NCBI GenBank assembly: GCA_012396115.1
Contig: JAAXOU010000001.1
Coordinates: 1-57,576, forward strand
DNA: 57,576 nucleotides
Reading direction: 5' to 3'
Source of the DNA: Streptomyces somaliensis DSM 40738
GTDB lineage: Bacteria > Actinomycetota > Actinomycetes > Streptomycetales > Streptomycetaceae
Shown here: piece by piece, positions 16,552 through 24,776 of the stretch
How positions within the stretch are numbered: position 1 is the stretch's first letter
Layout of the letters: each line of letters starts with the position of its first letter
Translations under genes and position numbers: made by a program
The notes under the pieces: model-generated
Told to the model about the DNA's origin: nothing
Database searches by the model: none
What the model saw: the letters and a program-made list of their open reading frames with translations, nothing else

Positions 16552-17895
16552 TTAAACGGCGACGGACAGGTCCTGCAGACGCTCCCGGAACTCGCGGACG
16601 GAAGGAACGGACTTGTGCGGCTCCAGCCGTGTGGAGAACTCCTTGAGGCGGTTCAGGGCCCGAATGGAGCTGACGCTGTCCTCCAGGAGTTCGGCGCCGT
16701 AGTTCGCGGCGTCCAACGCACCCTCCAGGTCGCCGCCGGCGAGCCGCGCCTCAGCGAGACGGCTTGACCGTACGGCCTTGTCCCGGGGGGCGGCTCTCGT
16801 CACGGAAGTCTCCAGGGAACTGGTTGCGCGTTCCACCTGCCCCGAGCGCAACAGGACCTTTCCCTCGGTCGACCGGAGTTGTGCCTCGCCGAACCAGTCG
16901 AGCCAGTCGGGGTTGTCGTCCGTCACCTGGCGCTCCCACAGGGAGGTGGCACGGTTGAGAGCCGTGCCGGCCTCGCGGTGATCGCCGTCGCGTGAGAGGG
17001 CCTCTGCCTTGTGCAGGTAGAGGAAGGACTGGGGGCAGGGCGACAGAGAGCGTGGCGCGTTGTCGATGGCGGTCGAAATGAGGTCCACACGCTCGGCGGT
17101 ACGCCCCGCCTCGGAGACGTGCACGCCCATCTCGGCGAGGATGAACGCGCCGAAGGTGTCGTCGTCGGCGGTGCGGGCGCTGCGCAGGGCGCCGACGTAA
17201 TAGCGCTGGCCTGCGGACCGTAGACCGGCGTCGTAGGCCATCCATCCGGTCAGGTGCGACACGCGGGCCGCCAGCGCGTAGAGCCGGATCCTGACTTTGT
17301 CGGAGTAGCGGCCACCGTCGAGGAGACCGGTGACCAGAGCCAGGTCGCCACGCGCCTGTTCCAGCAGTCGAGCGCCGCCAAGCTGGTCGTCGAGCGTGCG
17401 GAGGGTGCTGATGCGTTGCTCGATCGTCGAGACCACCGTGTCCGTGACCCGGTCGCCGTTGAGCGCCGCGGCCATGGCGGAGGGCGCTTCCACCCAGCTC
17501 GCTGCGAGACCGGTTAGGGCGGCTCCTGTGATGGTGAGGAAGCCTCTACGGTCCATCCGGCCATTCCCCACCAGATCGGACAATGCCTCGACGGTACCGG
17601 CCTCTGTCCAGGGAGCGGTGAGTCCGGTCACCTCCCAGACGGGGAGCCAGCGGGGCCATCCCTCCGCACGCGCCTGCTCGTACGGGACGCCCAGCAGGTC
17701 GGCGAGGACGCGTTGGGCGTCCGCGTCCGGCTCCTGGCCCTGCGCCCACTTCCATACAGTCGTCCGGTTGGTCGCGAGCGGGATCCCGAGTTTCCTCCCG
17801 TGGCCTTGCATGATCCGGGCGAACTCGGCCTTCCCCCATCCACGCGTCTGGAGGAGGAAGATCAGCGGGTGGACTGCTAACGGCTCGGTAGGCAC
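16552..17895 (-). CDS. Large XRE-type regulator with TPR-like repeats
   Basis: A 447-residue streptomycete regulator. The N-terminus (about 8-75) is HTH-like, with RGWGKAEFARIMQGHG and NRTTVWKWAQGQEPD. Residue 113 onward carries RMDRRGFLTITGAALTGLAA, a Tat-signal-like stretch within the protein that recurs in this family and may be a buried helix rather than an export signal. The remaining 300 residues are helical TPR-like repeats (LGGARLLEQARGDLALV, FLYLHKAEALSRDGDHREAG, SSLETSVTRAAP). It faces an anti-sigma-like ATPase gene and the peptide/oxygenase operon, so it is the most likely local regulator. Ligand and targets are unknown. Confidence 0.85.
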   Translation of the reverse strand: MPTEPLAVHPLIFLLQTRGWGKAEFARIMQGHGRKLGIPLATNRTTVWKWAQGQEPDADAQRVLADLLGVPYEQARAEGWPRWLPVWEVTGLTAPWTEAGTVEALSDLVGNGRMDRRGFLTITGAALTGLAASWVEAPSAMAAALNGDRVTDTVVSTIEQRISTLRTLDDQLGGARLLEQARGDLALVTGLLDGGRYSDKVRIRLYALAARVSHLTGWMAYDAGLRSAGQRYYVGALRSARTADDDTFGAFILAEMGVHVSEAGRTAERVDLISTAIDNAPRSLSPCPQSFLYLHKAEALSRDGDHREAGTALNRATSLWERQVTDDNPDWLDWFGEAQLRSTEGKVLLRSGQVERATSSLETSVTRAAPRDKAVRSSRLAEARLAGGDLEGALDAANYGAELLEDSVSSIRALNRLKEFSTRLEPHKSVPSVREFRERLQDLSVAV

Positions 17896-18148
17896 GTCAT
17901 CACTCCTGTCGTCCGCTCAAGGCGTAGTTGGAAGGCTACTTGGCGTGTCCGAGCATGGGGAGGGCGTCCCCAGGAGAAACCCCCTAGAAACGTTCCGGTG
18001 GGCAGGGGCAGCGCCGTTGACTGAGTATCAGCCGCAGGCGAGTGAGTTCAGTTGAACGTTCGTGGAGCGGTTTTTCAGATCGGCGGTTCCATTCCTATGC
18101 CCCCCGTCGGGGATGGAGCCGCTCTCCAGCTCTTCGGAGGCGTCCGCC

Positions 18149-18643
18149 ATGCCCACGCTCGTCCATCGGTTCGTCCTCGCGGGTATCGAATCCGAGGTGC
18201 CCCCGGCCCGGCGCGAGATCGTCGACAAGGTACGCGCATGGGGTGTGCCGCTGGACGAGGAGACCGCCGACGCCATCCGACTCGTCGCCTCGGAGCTCAT
18301 CACCAACGCCGTGGTCCACGGGGCGGGGCCGATCACCGTCACCCTGTTCAACCGGCCCGGTCGCTTGGTGATCGATGTTCTGGACGGCGATCCGTCGATT
18401 CCGCGGACAGGGGGTGCCCAAGCGGACGACGAGAACGGGCGCGGCTTGACGTTGGTCCGACTGCTCTCGGTGCGCTGGGCCTGGGGGCCGGCCGGCGCCG
18501 GTAAGCGGGTATGGGCCGAGATGGCGCTGCCTATGGCGGTGGAGACGAGCACGGTTGCCGCTGGACCGCGTGGCTTATTCGCGATGTGGGCCAAGCACCG
18601 GGATGGGTCCGAGCCCAAGTCGCTGACGATGGCAATCGCCTGA
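18149..18643 (+). CDS. Anti-sigma-type ATP-binding protein (second copy of the family)
   Basis: A 164-residue HATPase_c_2 protein. The N-box is ASELITNAVVHG (about residue 51) and the G-box DENGRGLTLVRLLS (about 96), then KRVWAEMALP. The ATG at 18149 is chosen because GGAGG sits eight bases upstream; a longer frame from 18062 has no such signal. It opens a run of co-oriented genes: its TGA overlaps the next ATG (TGATG), and small proteins, a 55-residue peptide, a JmjC/cupin oxygenase and an aldo/keto reductase follow. It may control a sigma factor for this locus. It is only distantly like the ATPase at 3854. Confidence 0.88.
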   Translation: MPTLVHRFVLAGIESEVPPARREIVDKVRAWGVPLDEETADAIRLVASELITNAVVHGAGPITVTLFNRPGRLVIDVLDGDPSIPRTGGAQADDENGRGLTLVRLLSVRWAWGPAGAGKRVWAEMALPMAVETSTVAAGPRGLFAMWAKHRDGSEPKSLTMAIA

Positions 18644-18822
18644 TGGGCAGGCACGCAGTACGAGCGGCTCTGTCTCCGGAGCGCGATGTGGTCTTCCGCC
18701 CCACCCGCCGAGACATCGACCCCGTCACCGGCGAGCCGACGACCTATGCGCTGTGGGACCGGCTGAGTGGCAGGTGCATGGCGAGTGCTGGCTGTGGTGT
18801 GGCCGTGACGACGTCGAGGTGA
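18643..18822 (+). CDS. Small protein of unknown function
   Basis: A 59-residue frame whose ATG overlaps the stop of the preceding ATPase gene. The first 45 residues include RDVVFRPTRRDIDPVTGEPT and TYALWDRLSGRC and look real (codon bias, coupling). The last dozen overlap the next small gene and may be a frame-shifted end. I do not recognise the family. Confidence 0.5.
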   Translation: MGRHAVRAALSPERDVVFRPTRRDIDPVTGEPTTYALWDRLSGRCMASAGCGVAVTTSR

Positions 18823-18974
18823 CGTGGATCGGGCCCGTCCGGTCGAGCGGCATGCACGCGGCTCTCTTCGCGTGCCGCGCGTGCCTGTACGAACTGGATC
18901 AACGCGTCCTGGAGGCCAACATGCGTCAGGACGCGGCCGTGCTGCCGATGAGCGGTCAGTCCATGCGGCCGTAG
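18774..18974 (+). CDS. Small cysteine-containing protein
   Basis: A 66-residue frame from GTG 18774 (the frame is open from GTG 18753). It has two Cys pairs, ECWLWCGRDD and FACRACLYEL, which could bind a metal, and an acidic helix DQRVLEANMRQD. It overlaps the previous small gene by 49 bases and keeps the operon direction. Function unknown; the start is uncertain. Confidence 0.5.
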   Translation: MHGECWLWCGRDDVEVTWIGPVRSSGMHAALFACRACLYELDQRVLEANMRQDAAVLPMSGQSMRP

Positions 18975-19106
18975 GCGCAGAACTGCGGCTCACTGGGCCG
19001 CCCAATGACCGCCGCCTCACGGAAATCCATCTCTCCCACGGCCGTGAGGCGGCCATGACCTCCCGCCGGAGCCCCGGCGGGAGACCCGAAGAGGAAGGAG
19101 CACGAG

Positions 19107-19274
19107 GTGGAAGAGCACACGGCACCGCCTCCGGCCCGTAGCGGCCTGCTGATGGCGGTCGAGGAGCTGACCGCCGTCCACGACCGGTACGACAGCCTCC
19201 GGTCCGACAACGCCGGAAGCTCTGGCGACGCGCCGTGGCCGGGCGGCGACGGCAACCTGCACGACAGCGAGTAG
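19107..19274 (+). CDS. 55-residue acidic peptide, candidate RiPP precursor
   Basis: A short gene with a strong ribosome-binding site (AAGGAG, six bases before GTG 19107). The peptide has a helical leader-like half (SGLLMAVEELTAVHDRYDSL) and a Gly/Asp/Ser-rich tail (SGDAPWPGGDGNLHDSE). It has no signal peptide and no cysteine. It lies 92 bp upstream of a JmjC/cupin oxygenase gene and an aldo/keto reductase gene, on the same strand. Position, size and leader/core look suggest a ribosomally made peptide modified by these enzymes. A small regulatory protein is the alternative. No known RiPP class is recognised. Confidence 0.55.
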   Translation: MEEHTAPPPARSGLLMAVEELTAVHDRYDSLRSDNAGSSGDAPWPGGDGNLHDSE

Positions 19275-19366
19275 GCACGCCCGCACCAAGCGGCTGGGGC
19301 CGGCACAACTGGCCGCCGGCCCCAGCCGTGTCCACATCAGGCGACCACACCCTTGGAAGGACAGCG

Positions 19367-20563
19367 ATGGAACATCGGCTGATCAACGCGATCGAGACAG
19401 CACTCGGGTGGAGCGGGGTCGAGGAGCTGGGCAAGGGTTTCGCGCGGGGCGGTCTGGAGGACCCCGCGCTTCTTTCCCGCCTCCTGACCCCCAACCGGCT
19501 GCTCGACATCGCCATGCGCAGGAGTCTGAACCGCCCGCAGTTCCGGTGCTTCCAGAAGGGTGTGGAGGTACACCCGGCTGTCTACTACACAGACAACGTC
19601 AGCCCCCGGGGCCAGAGCATCCCCATGGTCAACATGCGCAGCCTCGGGAACCTCCTGCGAGAGGGCGCGACGCTCATCCTCGACCAGGCCAACGTCTTCG
19701 ACCCGACGATGGAGGTCGCGTGCCGGGCGTTGCAGTGGTGGTGCCATGAACGTGTGCAGGTCAACGCGTACCTGACGACGAACGACGCCGCTGGCTTCCC
19801 CCTGCACTGGGACGACCACGACGTCGTGATCGTGCAGCTGGCTGGCGAGAAGGAGTGGGAGGTGCGCGCGGCTTCCCGCAAGGTCCCCATGTACCGGGAC
19901 TCCGACCCCAACACCATCCCGAGCGACGAGATCATCTGGTCCGGAGTGATGCGGACCGGTGACGTCATGCACATCCCCCGAGGCCATTGGCACCAGGCGA
20001 CCAGGACCGGCAGCGGCTCGGGGAAGAGCCTCCATGTCACGTTCGGCATCACCAAACGCACCGGCGCCGCCTGGCTCGCCTGGCTTGCCGACTGGAGCCG
20101 CGAGCACGAGATCTTCAGGCACGATCTGGACCGCTGGCACGTCCCCGACAGCGCGGCTCTGACCGAGGCCGCCACGGCACTGCTCGGCGAGCGCTCCCCG
20201 GCCGACTACCTGGCCGCGTACGAGCAGGAGACGACCCTGCCCAGGCATGTGCCGTTCCTCGACATCCTCGGGCCGCTCGACGCCGTCGTGTGCACCACCC
20301 ACTTCCCTCCCCGGATACGGGAGAGCGGGGAGACCGTCGATGTCCTGGCCTCGGGGAAGAGGCTGACCCTCGCGGCCAAGGCCCTGCCAGCGCTGCGTCT
20401 GCTGTTGAGCGGCAGGCCGGTCGTGCTGGAACAGGCCGCGGCCGTCGCAGGGGCCGAAGTGGTGGAGGTCGCCGAGATCCTGGTGAAGGAGGAGCTGTGC
20501 GCGGTCCTGACCCTCGAGTTGTCCTCGGGCTACACCGGTCTCGTCACGAACGCCGGCTCCTGA
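19367..20563 (+). CDS. JmjC/cupin-type Fe(II)/2-oxoglutarate oxygenase
   Basis: A 398-residue protein with the Cupin_4/ROXA-like JmjC fold. The iron ligands expected for the family are in FPLHWDDHD (His147, Asp149) and GDVMHIPRGHWHQA (PxGxxH, probably His209). The helical C-terminal half (from about 225) includes a dimer/winged-helix-like region found in ribosomal-oxygenase relatives. Family members hydroxylate Arg, His, Asp or Asn side chains of proteins or peptides. GGAAGG precedes the ATG by seven bases. The gene follows a 55-residue peptide gene and overlaps an aldo/keto reductase gene, so the peptide is a candidate substrate. Confidence 0.85.
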   Translation: MEHRLINAIETALGWSGVEELGKGFARGGLEDPALLSRLLTPNRLLDIAMRRSLNRPQFRCFQKGVEVHPAVYYTDNVSPRGQSIPMVNMRSLGNLLREGATLILDQANVFDPTMEVACRALQWWCHERVQVNAYLTTNDAAGFPLHWDDHDVVIVQLAGEKEWEVRAASRKVPMYRDSDPNTIPSDEIIWSGVMRTGDVMHIPRGHWHQATRTGSGSGKSLHVTFGITKRTGAAWLAWLADWSREHEIFRHDLDRWHVPDSAALTEAATALLGERSPADYLAAYEQETTLPRHVPFLDILGPLDAVVCTTHFPPRIRESGETVDVLASGKRLTLAAKALPALRLLLSGRPVVLEQAAAVAGAEVVEVAEILVKEELCAVLTLELSSGYTGLVTNAGS

Positions 20564-21354
20564 TCGGTGCGCTGGACCTGGGCGTCACCACGCTCGACAC
20601 CAGCACCAACTACCTCGGCTTCCGCTCGCACCAGGTCCTGGCTCGGACAGCCGGTGACCTGCTGCCGAAGTTCACGGTCTCCACGAAGGTCGGCTACTTC
20701 CCGGGGGCCGACGGGGCGGAGCACTCCCTGGATCCCACGCGGCTGTACTCGGCCGTGGAGGAGGCGGCCAAGAACCTGGGGCGGGAGCCGGACCTGGTGT
20801 TCCTGCACAACCCGGAACACTCGCTCCAGGCAGCTGTCCCGCGCCACAAGGATGTGCTTGCAGCGGCGTGCACCGCCCTGGATGACGCCAAAGAGAAGGG
20901 ACTGTGCGGCGCCTGGGGGGTTGCGTCGTGGGATCCGTCACCAGTGCTGAGCCTGGTCGACCTGACCGTGCCGAGGCCATCGGTTCTCATGGTGCGCGCC
21001 GGCTTGCTGGTCGGCGCCAGAACGCTGGCCGCGGCGGACAACCTCATCAATGCGTGGAATCTGGGTTGTGGCGAGGTCTGGGGGATGAGCCCCTTTGGGG
21101 GCAGCACCAGTGCCTCGGCGTGGGACAGGTTGGACCCGCGCCTTTTCCTCCGGGACGGCCGTCGGCTCTCCCGTGTCCAGGCAGCATTCAGAGTCGCCTA
21201 CCATCTCCCGCGGGTCGGCTCCATCGCCGTGGGCACCGACGAGCCGACCCACTTGGGGGAACTCGTCGGAGCTCTGGCAGGCCAGGTGGAGGAGCGGACC
21301 GTCCAGGAGTACCGGAGGCTCCTCCGCGACCGCTCGCGTGATCAGTCCGCTTGA
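20497..21354 (+). CDS. Aldo/keto reductase
   Basis: About 285 residues of AKR barrel with the catalytic tetrad visible: Asp and Tyr in TTLDTSTNYLGF, Lys in VSTKVGYFP, His in VFLHNPEHS. Late family text includes WGMSPFGGS and the cofactor-region motif VGSIAVGTDEPTHL. These enzymes reduce carbonyls with NADPH. The start is uncertain: GTG 20497 has AAGGAGGA just before it and overlaps the oxygenase gene by 67 bases, but the protein then lacks the usual first beta-hairpin and strand. Either the family is short or the 5' end is damaged. It ends 13 bases inside the convergent phosphotransferase gene. Confidence 0.85.
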   Translation: MRGPDPRVVLGLHRSRHERRLLIGALDLGVTTLDTSTNYLGFRSHQVLARTAGDLLPKFTVSTKVGYFPGADGAEHSLDPTRLYSAVEEAAKNLGREPDLVFLHNPEHSLQAAVPRHKDVLAAACTALDDAKEKGLCGAWGVASWDPSPVLSLVDLTVPRPSVLMVRAGLLVGARTLAAADNLINAWNLGCGEVWGMSPFGGSTSASAWDRLDPRLFLRDGRRLSRVQAAFRVAYHLPRVGSIAVGTDEPTHLGELVGALAGQVEERTVQEYRRLLRDRSRDQSA

Positions 21355-22199
21355 AGCTCCTCGATGACCTGCTCGGCCATGCGCTGTGCAGGCTCCAACC
21401 GAGGATCCTCAGGGTGCGCGTACGGCCCGAAGATCTTCGAGCAGACGAACAGCGTCATCAGCTTGCCGTCCCGGCTCTCGAAGTCCCGCCGACGCTCCTG
21501 CCGTACACGATCGGCCAGAGACGGGACGGCAAGCGAGCTCGCCCACAGCGAGGCCGAGTCCAGTCCCTGTGGGGCGTTCCCCCAGTCCTCCCAGTCGAAG
21601 AGGCTGAACACCGGCGCCGTGACGTTGGCCCAGTTCAGGTCGGCGTGGGCGGGCACCCAACGCCGGACGACCGTATCGAAATTGCCCGGAAAGACAGCCC
21701 GAATGGCGTCGGTGACCGACGTTTGGGTGATGGTCTCGGTGTCGGGTGTGGCGACTCGCCTTGTCTGGTGAGCTGCGAGCGCGTCCAGAGAGGCGTTCAA
21801 CCCGCCCCACCACTCGTCCGAAAGTTCCGGGGCCTCACTCAGAATGGCGTTTCCGACTGGAGCGGCGGGCAGAAGGTCAGTTTCGTCGGCCCGCCACATC
21901 ACCTGTTCGTTCGTGTCCCGCCAGACCAGGCATCCCCGCCATGCCGGCTGGACGACGCCGTCCAAGCGGGCGGCGCACTCCGCGCCGTTCCATCCTTGAT
22001 CGGTGACCTTGTCAAGCAGGCGTCGCTCGATGCGGACCCAGGTCTCGCGGTCGGTCCGTGCTCCCACGGACCGACGCTTGCGCACCACCGTATCCGGTAG
22101 GAAACGCACCTGCAGAGACCGGGCCACGCGATCCAGAACCTCGTCAACTGGCTGCACGCGTAGGTCAACAGTCTGACTCGGGGAGACCGAGAGCGTCAT
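21342..22199 (-). CDS. Aminoglycoside-phosphotransferase-like kinase
   Basis: A 285-residue protein of the APH/choline-kinase fold. The catalytic loop is VPAHADLNWANV (Brenner motif, about residue 197) and the DFG-like metal motif is FSLFDWEDWGNAP (about 212). The N-lobe has VVRKRRSVGARTD and ETWVRIER. The substrate could be a small molecule or a biosynthetic intermediate; resistance cannot be claimed. The start is placed at ATG 22199; TTG 22238 is an alternative with no better ribosome site. It is divergent from a methyltransferase gene and convergent with the AKR gene. Confidence 0.75.
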   Translation of the reverse strand: MTLSVSPSQTVDLRVQPVDEVLDRVARSLQVRFLPDTVVRKRRSVGARTDRETWVRIERRLLDKVTDQGWNGAECAARLDGVVQPAWRGCLVWRDTNEQVMWRADETDLLPAAPVGNAILSEAPELSDEWWGGLNASLDALAAHQTRRVATPDTETITQTSVTDAIRAVFPGNFDTVVRRWVPAHADLNWANVTAPVFSLFDWEDWGNAPQGLDSASLWASSLAVPSLADRVRQERRRDFESRDGKLMTLFVCSKIFGPYAHPEDPRLEPAQRMAEQVIEELQAD

Positions 22200-22296
22200 A
22201 CAGGCGACCGTAGCAGCGGGGCAGCGCGAGGTAGTCAAACACGAGAGACCAACCGCTACGTTCGGTTACACCCAGTACCTCACGGGGGGAGATCAC

Positions 22297-23049
22297 ATGA
22301 GCCTGTTCGCTGGAACCGTCAGCTACTACCGTCAGTTCCGCCCTGGCATCCCGGAAGACGTCGCCGAGATCCTGGACCAGGCCGCTCCGCACCGGTCCCG
22401 CGGCCAGCGTCGCCTGCTTGACATCGGCACCGGCACCGGACTGGTGGCTGAGGCGCTGCTCGGCCGCTTCGACGACATCATCGCCATCGACAGCGACGCT
22501 GACATGCTGTCTGCGGCCGAGTCGGCGCTGCGCCCGAAGCTGCCCGAAGGGACGCGCCTGTCGCTCGTCGAGAGCACCGCCGAGGATTTCGTGCCGCCCG
22601 CCGGCTGGAAGGCCGACCTGGTCACGATCTGCCGTGCGTTCCACTGGCTCGACCAGACCGCCGTCCTGGCCCGCCTGGACGACCAGGTTGCACCCGACGG
22701 TGTTGTGGCCATCCTGGGGGACAGCAGCTTCTGGACCGCGACCAGCCTCTGGAAGGAGGCAGTGCGGGATGTCATCAAGACGTTCCTCGGCGAGGAACGG
22801 CGTGCCGGTTCCGGTACCTTTCAGCACCACAGCCGCCCGTACAGCGAGATCATGGAGGAGTCGCCCTTCGGCCGGGTCGAGGAGGTGCGGATTCCCGTGC
22901 ATCGCACCTGGACTGCTGAGAGCATCCTCAGTGCGCGGGTCTGGGGGAGCCATTTGGGAGCTGTCTCCCGCACTCGGCTCCCCACCGGCTCCCAAGCGAC
23001 CCTGGAAACCACTCAGGGGCCCGACCCGCTAAGCGGATCAGGCCCCTGA
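22297..23049 (+). CDS. Class I SAM methyltransferase, C-terminus truncated
   Basis: A 250-residue methyltransferase with motif I RLLDIGTGTGLVAEALL (about residue 40), acidic loop IIAIDSDADML (about 63) and CRAFHWLDQ (about 111), as in the UbiE/BioC-like group. Up to HRTWTAESIL (about 211) the text fits the family. Beyond that, RVWGSHLGAVSRTRLPTG is foreign and runs into the tRNA-Pro terminator, so about 40 native residues are lost. GGGGG before the ATG serves as ribosome site. The break next to a tRNA gene points to an island boundary. Activity is doubtful because the lost part usually packs on the core. Confidence 0.78.
   Translation: MSLFAGTVSYYRQFRPGIPEDVAEILDQAAPHRSRGQRRLLDIGTGTGLVAEALLGRFDDIIAIDSDADMLSAAESALRPKLPEGTRLSLVESTAEDFVPPAGWKADLVTICRAFHWLDQTAVLARLDDQVAPDGVVAILGDSSFWTATSLWKEAVRDVIKTFLGEERRAGSGTFQHHSRPYSEIMEESPFGRVEEVRIPVHRTWTAESILSARVWGSHLGAVSRTRLPTGSQATLETTQGPDPLSGSGP
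23013..23049 (-). terminator. Terminator downstream of tRNA-Pro
   Basis: TCAGGGGCC (23013-23021) pairs with GGCCCCTGA (23041-23049), and the loop contains CCGCTAAGCGG, which can pair on itself. It lies 16 bases past the tRNA 3' end and overlaps the last codons of the truncated methyltransferase. Confidence 0.7.
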
Positions 23050-23064
23050 CCTGGTGTTTCTCTG

Positions 23065-23138
23065 TCGGGGTGGCGGGATTTGAACCCACGACCTCTTCGT
23101 CCCGAACGAAGCGCGCTGCCAAGCTGCGCTACACCCCG
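23065..23138 (-). tRNA. tRNA-Pro (anticodon CGG)
   Basis: A 74-base tRNA. The acceptor stem pairs CGGGGTG with CACCCCG plus discriminator A, and the T-arm holds GTTCAAATC. The anticodon arm is CTTCG-TTCGGGA-CGAAG, giving CGG, which reads codon CCG. CCA is not encoded. The 3' end faces the accessory region at 7-23 kb, the usual orientation of an integration site. Confidence 0.95.
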
Positions 23139-23217
23139 ATGTCGCCGTTTTCGTCCCGGCGACGACGTTTACTCTAGCCCACCCGCGGCCGGAGACGAAA
23201 TCCGGTTTCCCGGGGGC

Positions 23218-24144
23218 TCAGTCGCGGGGGGCCAGGGTGAGGAGGGTGGCCTCCGGGGGGCAGGCGAAGCGGACCGGGGTGTAGCGGTTGGTGCCGCAGC
23301 CCGCGGAGACGTGGAGGTACGACGTGCGGCCGCCCGCACGGTGGGTGGAGAGGCCCTTCGCGCGGTCCGTGTCCAGGTCGCAGTTGGTGACCAGCGCGCC
23401 GTAGAAGGGGACGCACAGCTGGCCGCCGTGGGTGTGGCCGGCGAGGACCAGCGGGTAGCCGTCGGCGGTGAAGGCGTCCAGGGAGCGCAGGTACGGGGCG
23501 TGGACGACGCCCACCGAGAGGTCGGCGTCCGTCTCCGGGCCGCCCGCGACCCTCTCGTACCGGTCCCGCTTGATGTGCGGGTCGTCGAGGCCCGTGAACG
23601 CCAGCTCCAGGCCCTCCACCTTGAGGCGGCCGCGCGCGTTGGTGAGGTCCAGCCAGCCCGCCGCGTCGAAGGCGTCGCGTATCTCCTCCCACGGGTTGTG
23701 GACGACGCCGACGGCCGGCGGGTTGCCGTTGAGGCCGTGGCGGCCCTGGAGCTTCTCGAACAGGTAGCGGGCCGGGTTGCGCAGCTTGGGGCCGTAGTAG
23801 TCGTTGGAGCCGAAGACGTACACGCCGGGGAAGTCGAGCAGCGGGCCCAGCGCGTCCAGCAGCTCCGGCACGCCCTGGGGGTCGGAGAGGTTGTCGCCGG
23901 TGTTCACGACGAGGTCGGGGCGCAGGCCCGCCAGCGACTGCAGCCAGCGCTGCTTCTTGCGCTGTCCGCTCACCATGTGGATGTCGGAGACCTGGAGCAC
24001 CCGCAGGGGGTGCGTGCCGCGCGGCAGGACCGGGACGGTCACCCTGCGGAGCCGGAACGAGCGGGCCTCGAAGCCGGCGGCGTAGGCCAGGCCGGCGGCG
24101 CCCAGTGCAGTGATGCCGAGGGGTACTCCGTATCGCGCGCGCAT
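23218..24144 (-). CDS. Membrane-anchored metallophosphoesterase
   Basis: A 308-residue calcineurin-like phosphoesterase. One hydrophobic helix (about 7-25) anchors it. Metal-binding motifs follow in order: VLQVSDIHM (about 50), LVVNTGDNLSD (GDN, about 80), VFGSNDYYG (GSND, about 111), LSVGVVHAPY and PLVLAGHTHGGQL (GHTH, about 232). The C-terminal HVSAGCGTNRYTPVRF is conserved in the YkuE-like group. The substrate is unknown. The gene neighbours yqeY and ponA, as does its counterpart near ponA2 in mycobacteria (Rv3683), which supports a conserved envelope role. Confidence 0.92.
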   Translation of the reverse strand: MRARYGVPLGITALGAAGLAYAAGFEARSFRLRRVTVPVLPRGTHPLRVLQVSDIHMVSGQRKKQRWLQSLAGLRPDLVVNTGDNLSDPQGVPELLDALGPLLDFPGVYVFGSNDYYGPKLRNPARYLFEKLQGRHGLNGNPPAVGVVHNPWEEIRDAFDAAGWLDLTNARGRLKVEGLELAFTGLDDPHIKRDRYERVAGGPETDADLSVGVVHAPYLRSLDAFTADGYPLVLAGHTHGGQLCVPFYGALVTNCDLDTDRAKGLSTHRAGGRTSYLHVSAGCGTNRYTPVRFACPPEATLLTLAPRD

Positions 24145-24232
24145 GGGTCCATGGTCGCAGACGGGGGGAGGGGGTGCGACGCCCCGGAAATGCGCGGGCG
24201 GGCGCGTTGGGCCACCTGTCATGCTGGTCCGC

Positions 24233-24697
24233 ATGACCACGCTCAAGTCCAAGTTGCAGGAAGAACTCACGGAGGCGATCAGGGCGCGCGACGAGCTCCG
24301 CTCCTCCACCCTCCGGCTGACCCTCGCCGCGATCACGAAGGAGGAGGTCGCGGGCAAGCAGTCCCGCGAGCTCTCCGACGAGGAGGTGCGGAAGGTGATC
24401 GCCAGGGAGGCGAAGAAGCGCCGTGAGGCGGCCGAGGCGTTCGCCCGGGGCGGTCGCGCCGAGCAGGCCGGGCGGGAGCAGGCCGAGGGCGAGATCCTCG
24501 ACGCGTACCTGCCGAAGCAGCTGTCGGACGAGGAGCTCCACGAGGTCGTGGCGCGGGCCGTCGAGGAGGCCAGGGCGGGCGGGGCCGAGGGGCCGGGCGC
24601 GATGGGCGCCGTGATGAAGATCGTGAACCCGCAGGTGGCCGGGCGTGCCGAGGGCGGTCGCGTGGCCGCCGCCGTCAAGCGGACCCTGGCGGGTTAG
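24233..24697 (+). CDS. yqeY: GatB/YqeY domain protein
   Basis: A 154-residue YqeY family protein: TTLKSKLQEELTEAIRARDE at the start, STLRLTLAAI, EGEILDAYLPKQLSDEEL (about 90) and GAMGAVMKIVNPQVAGRAEG near the end. The fold equals the tail domain of the tRNA amidotransferase subunit GatB and is thought to touch tRNA; its exact role is unclear. ATG 24233 is chosen over 24221 because relatives start MTTLKSK. It is convergent with ponA, with a strong hairpin between. Confidence 0.93.
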   Translation: MTTLKSKLQEELTEAIRARDELRSSTLRLTLAAITKEEVAGKQSRELSDEEVRKVIAREAKKRREAAEAFARGGRAEQAGREQAEGEILDAYLPKQLSDEELHEVVARAVEEARAGGAEGPGAMGAVMKIVNPQVAGRAEGGRVAAAVKRTLAG

Positions 24698-24736
24698 CGG
24701 CGGGGGAGGACCCCGAGCAGAGGACCCCGAGCACAA

Positions 24737-24768
24737 GGGAGGGCGCCCCCTGACGGGGGCGCCCTCCC
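24737..24768. terminator. Bidirectional terminator between yqeY and ponA
   Basis: GGGAGGGCGCCCCC and GGGGGCGCCCTCCC form a perfect 14-bp stem with a TGAC loop. It lies 39 bases past the yqeY stop and between convergent genes. Confidence 0.85.
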
Positions 24769-24776
24769 GCGCTTCC

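Noticed and set aside
21342-22199. Aminoglycoside resistance gene
   Set aside because: Only the general APH fold is visible; substrates of such proteins cannot be deduced from fold.
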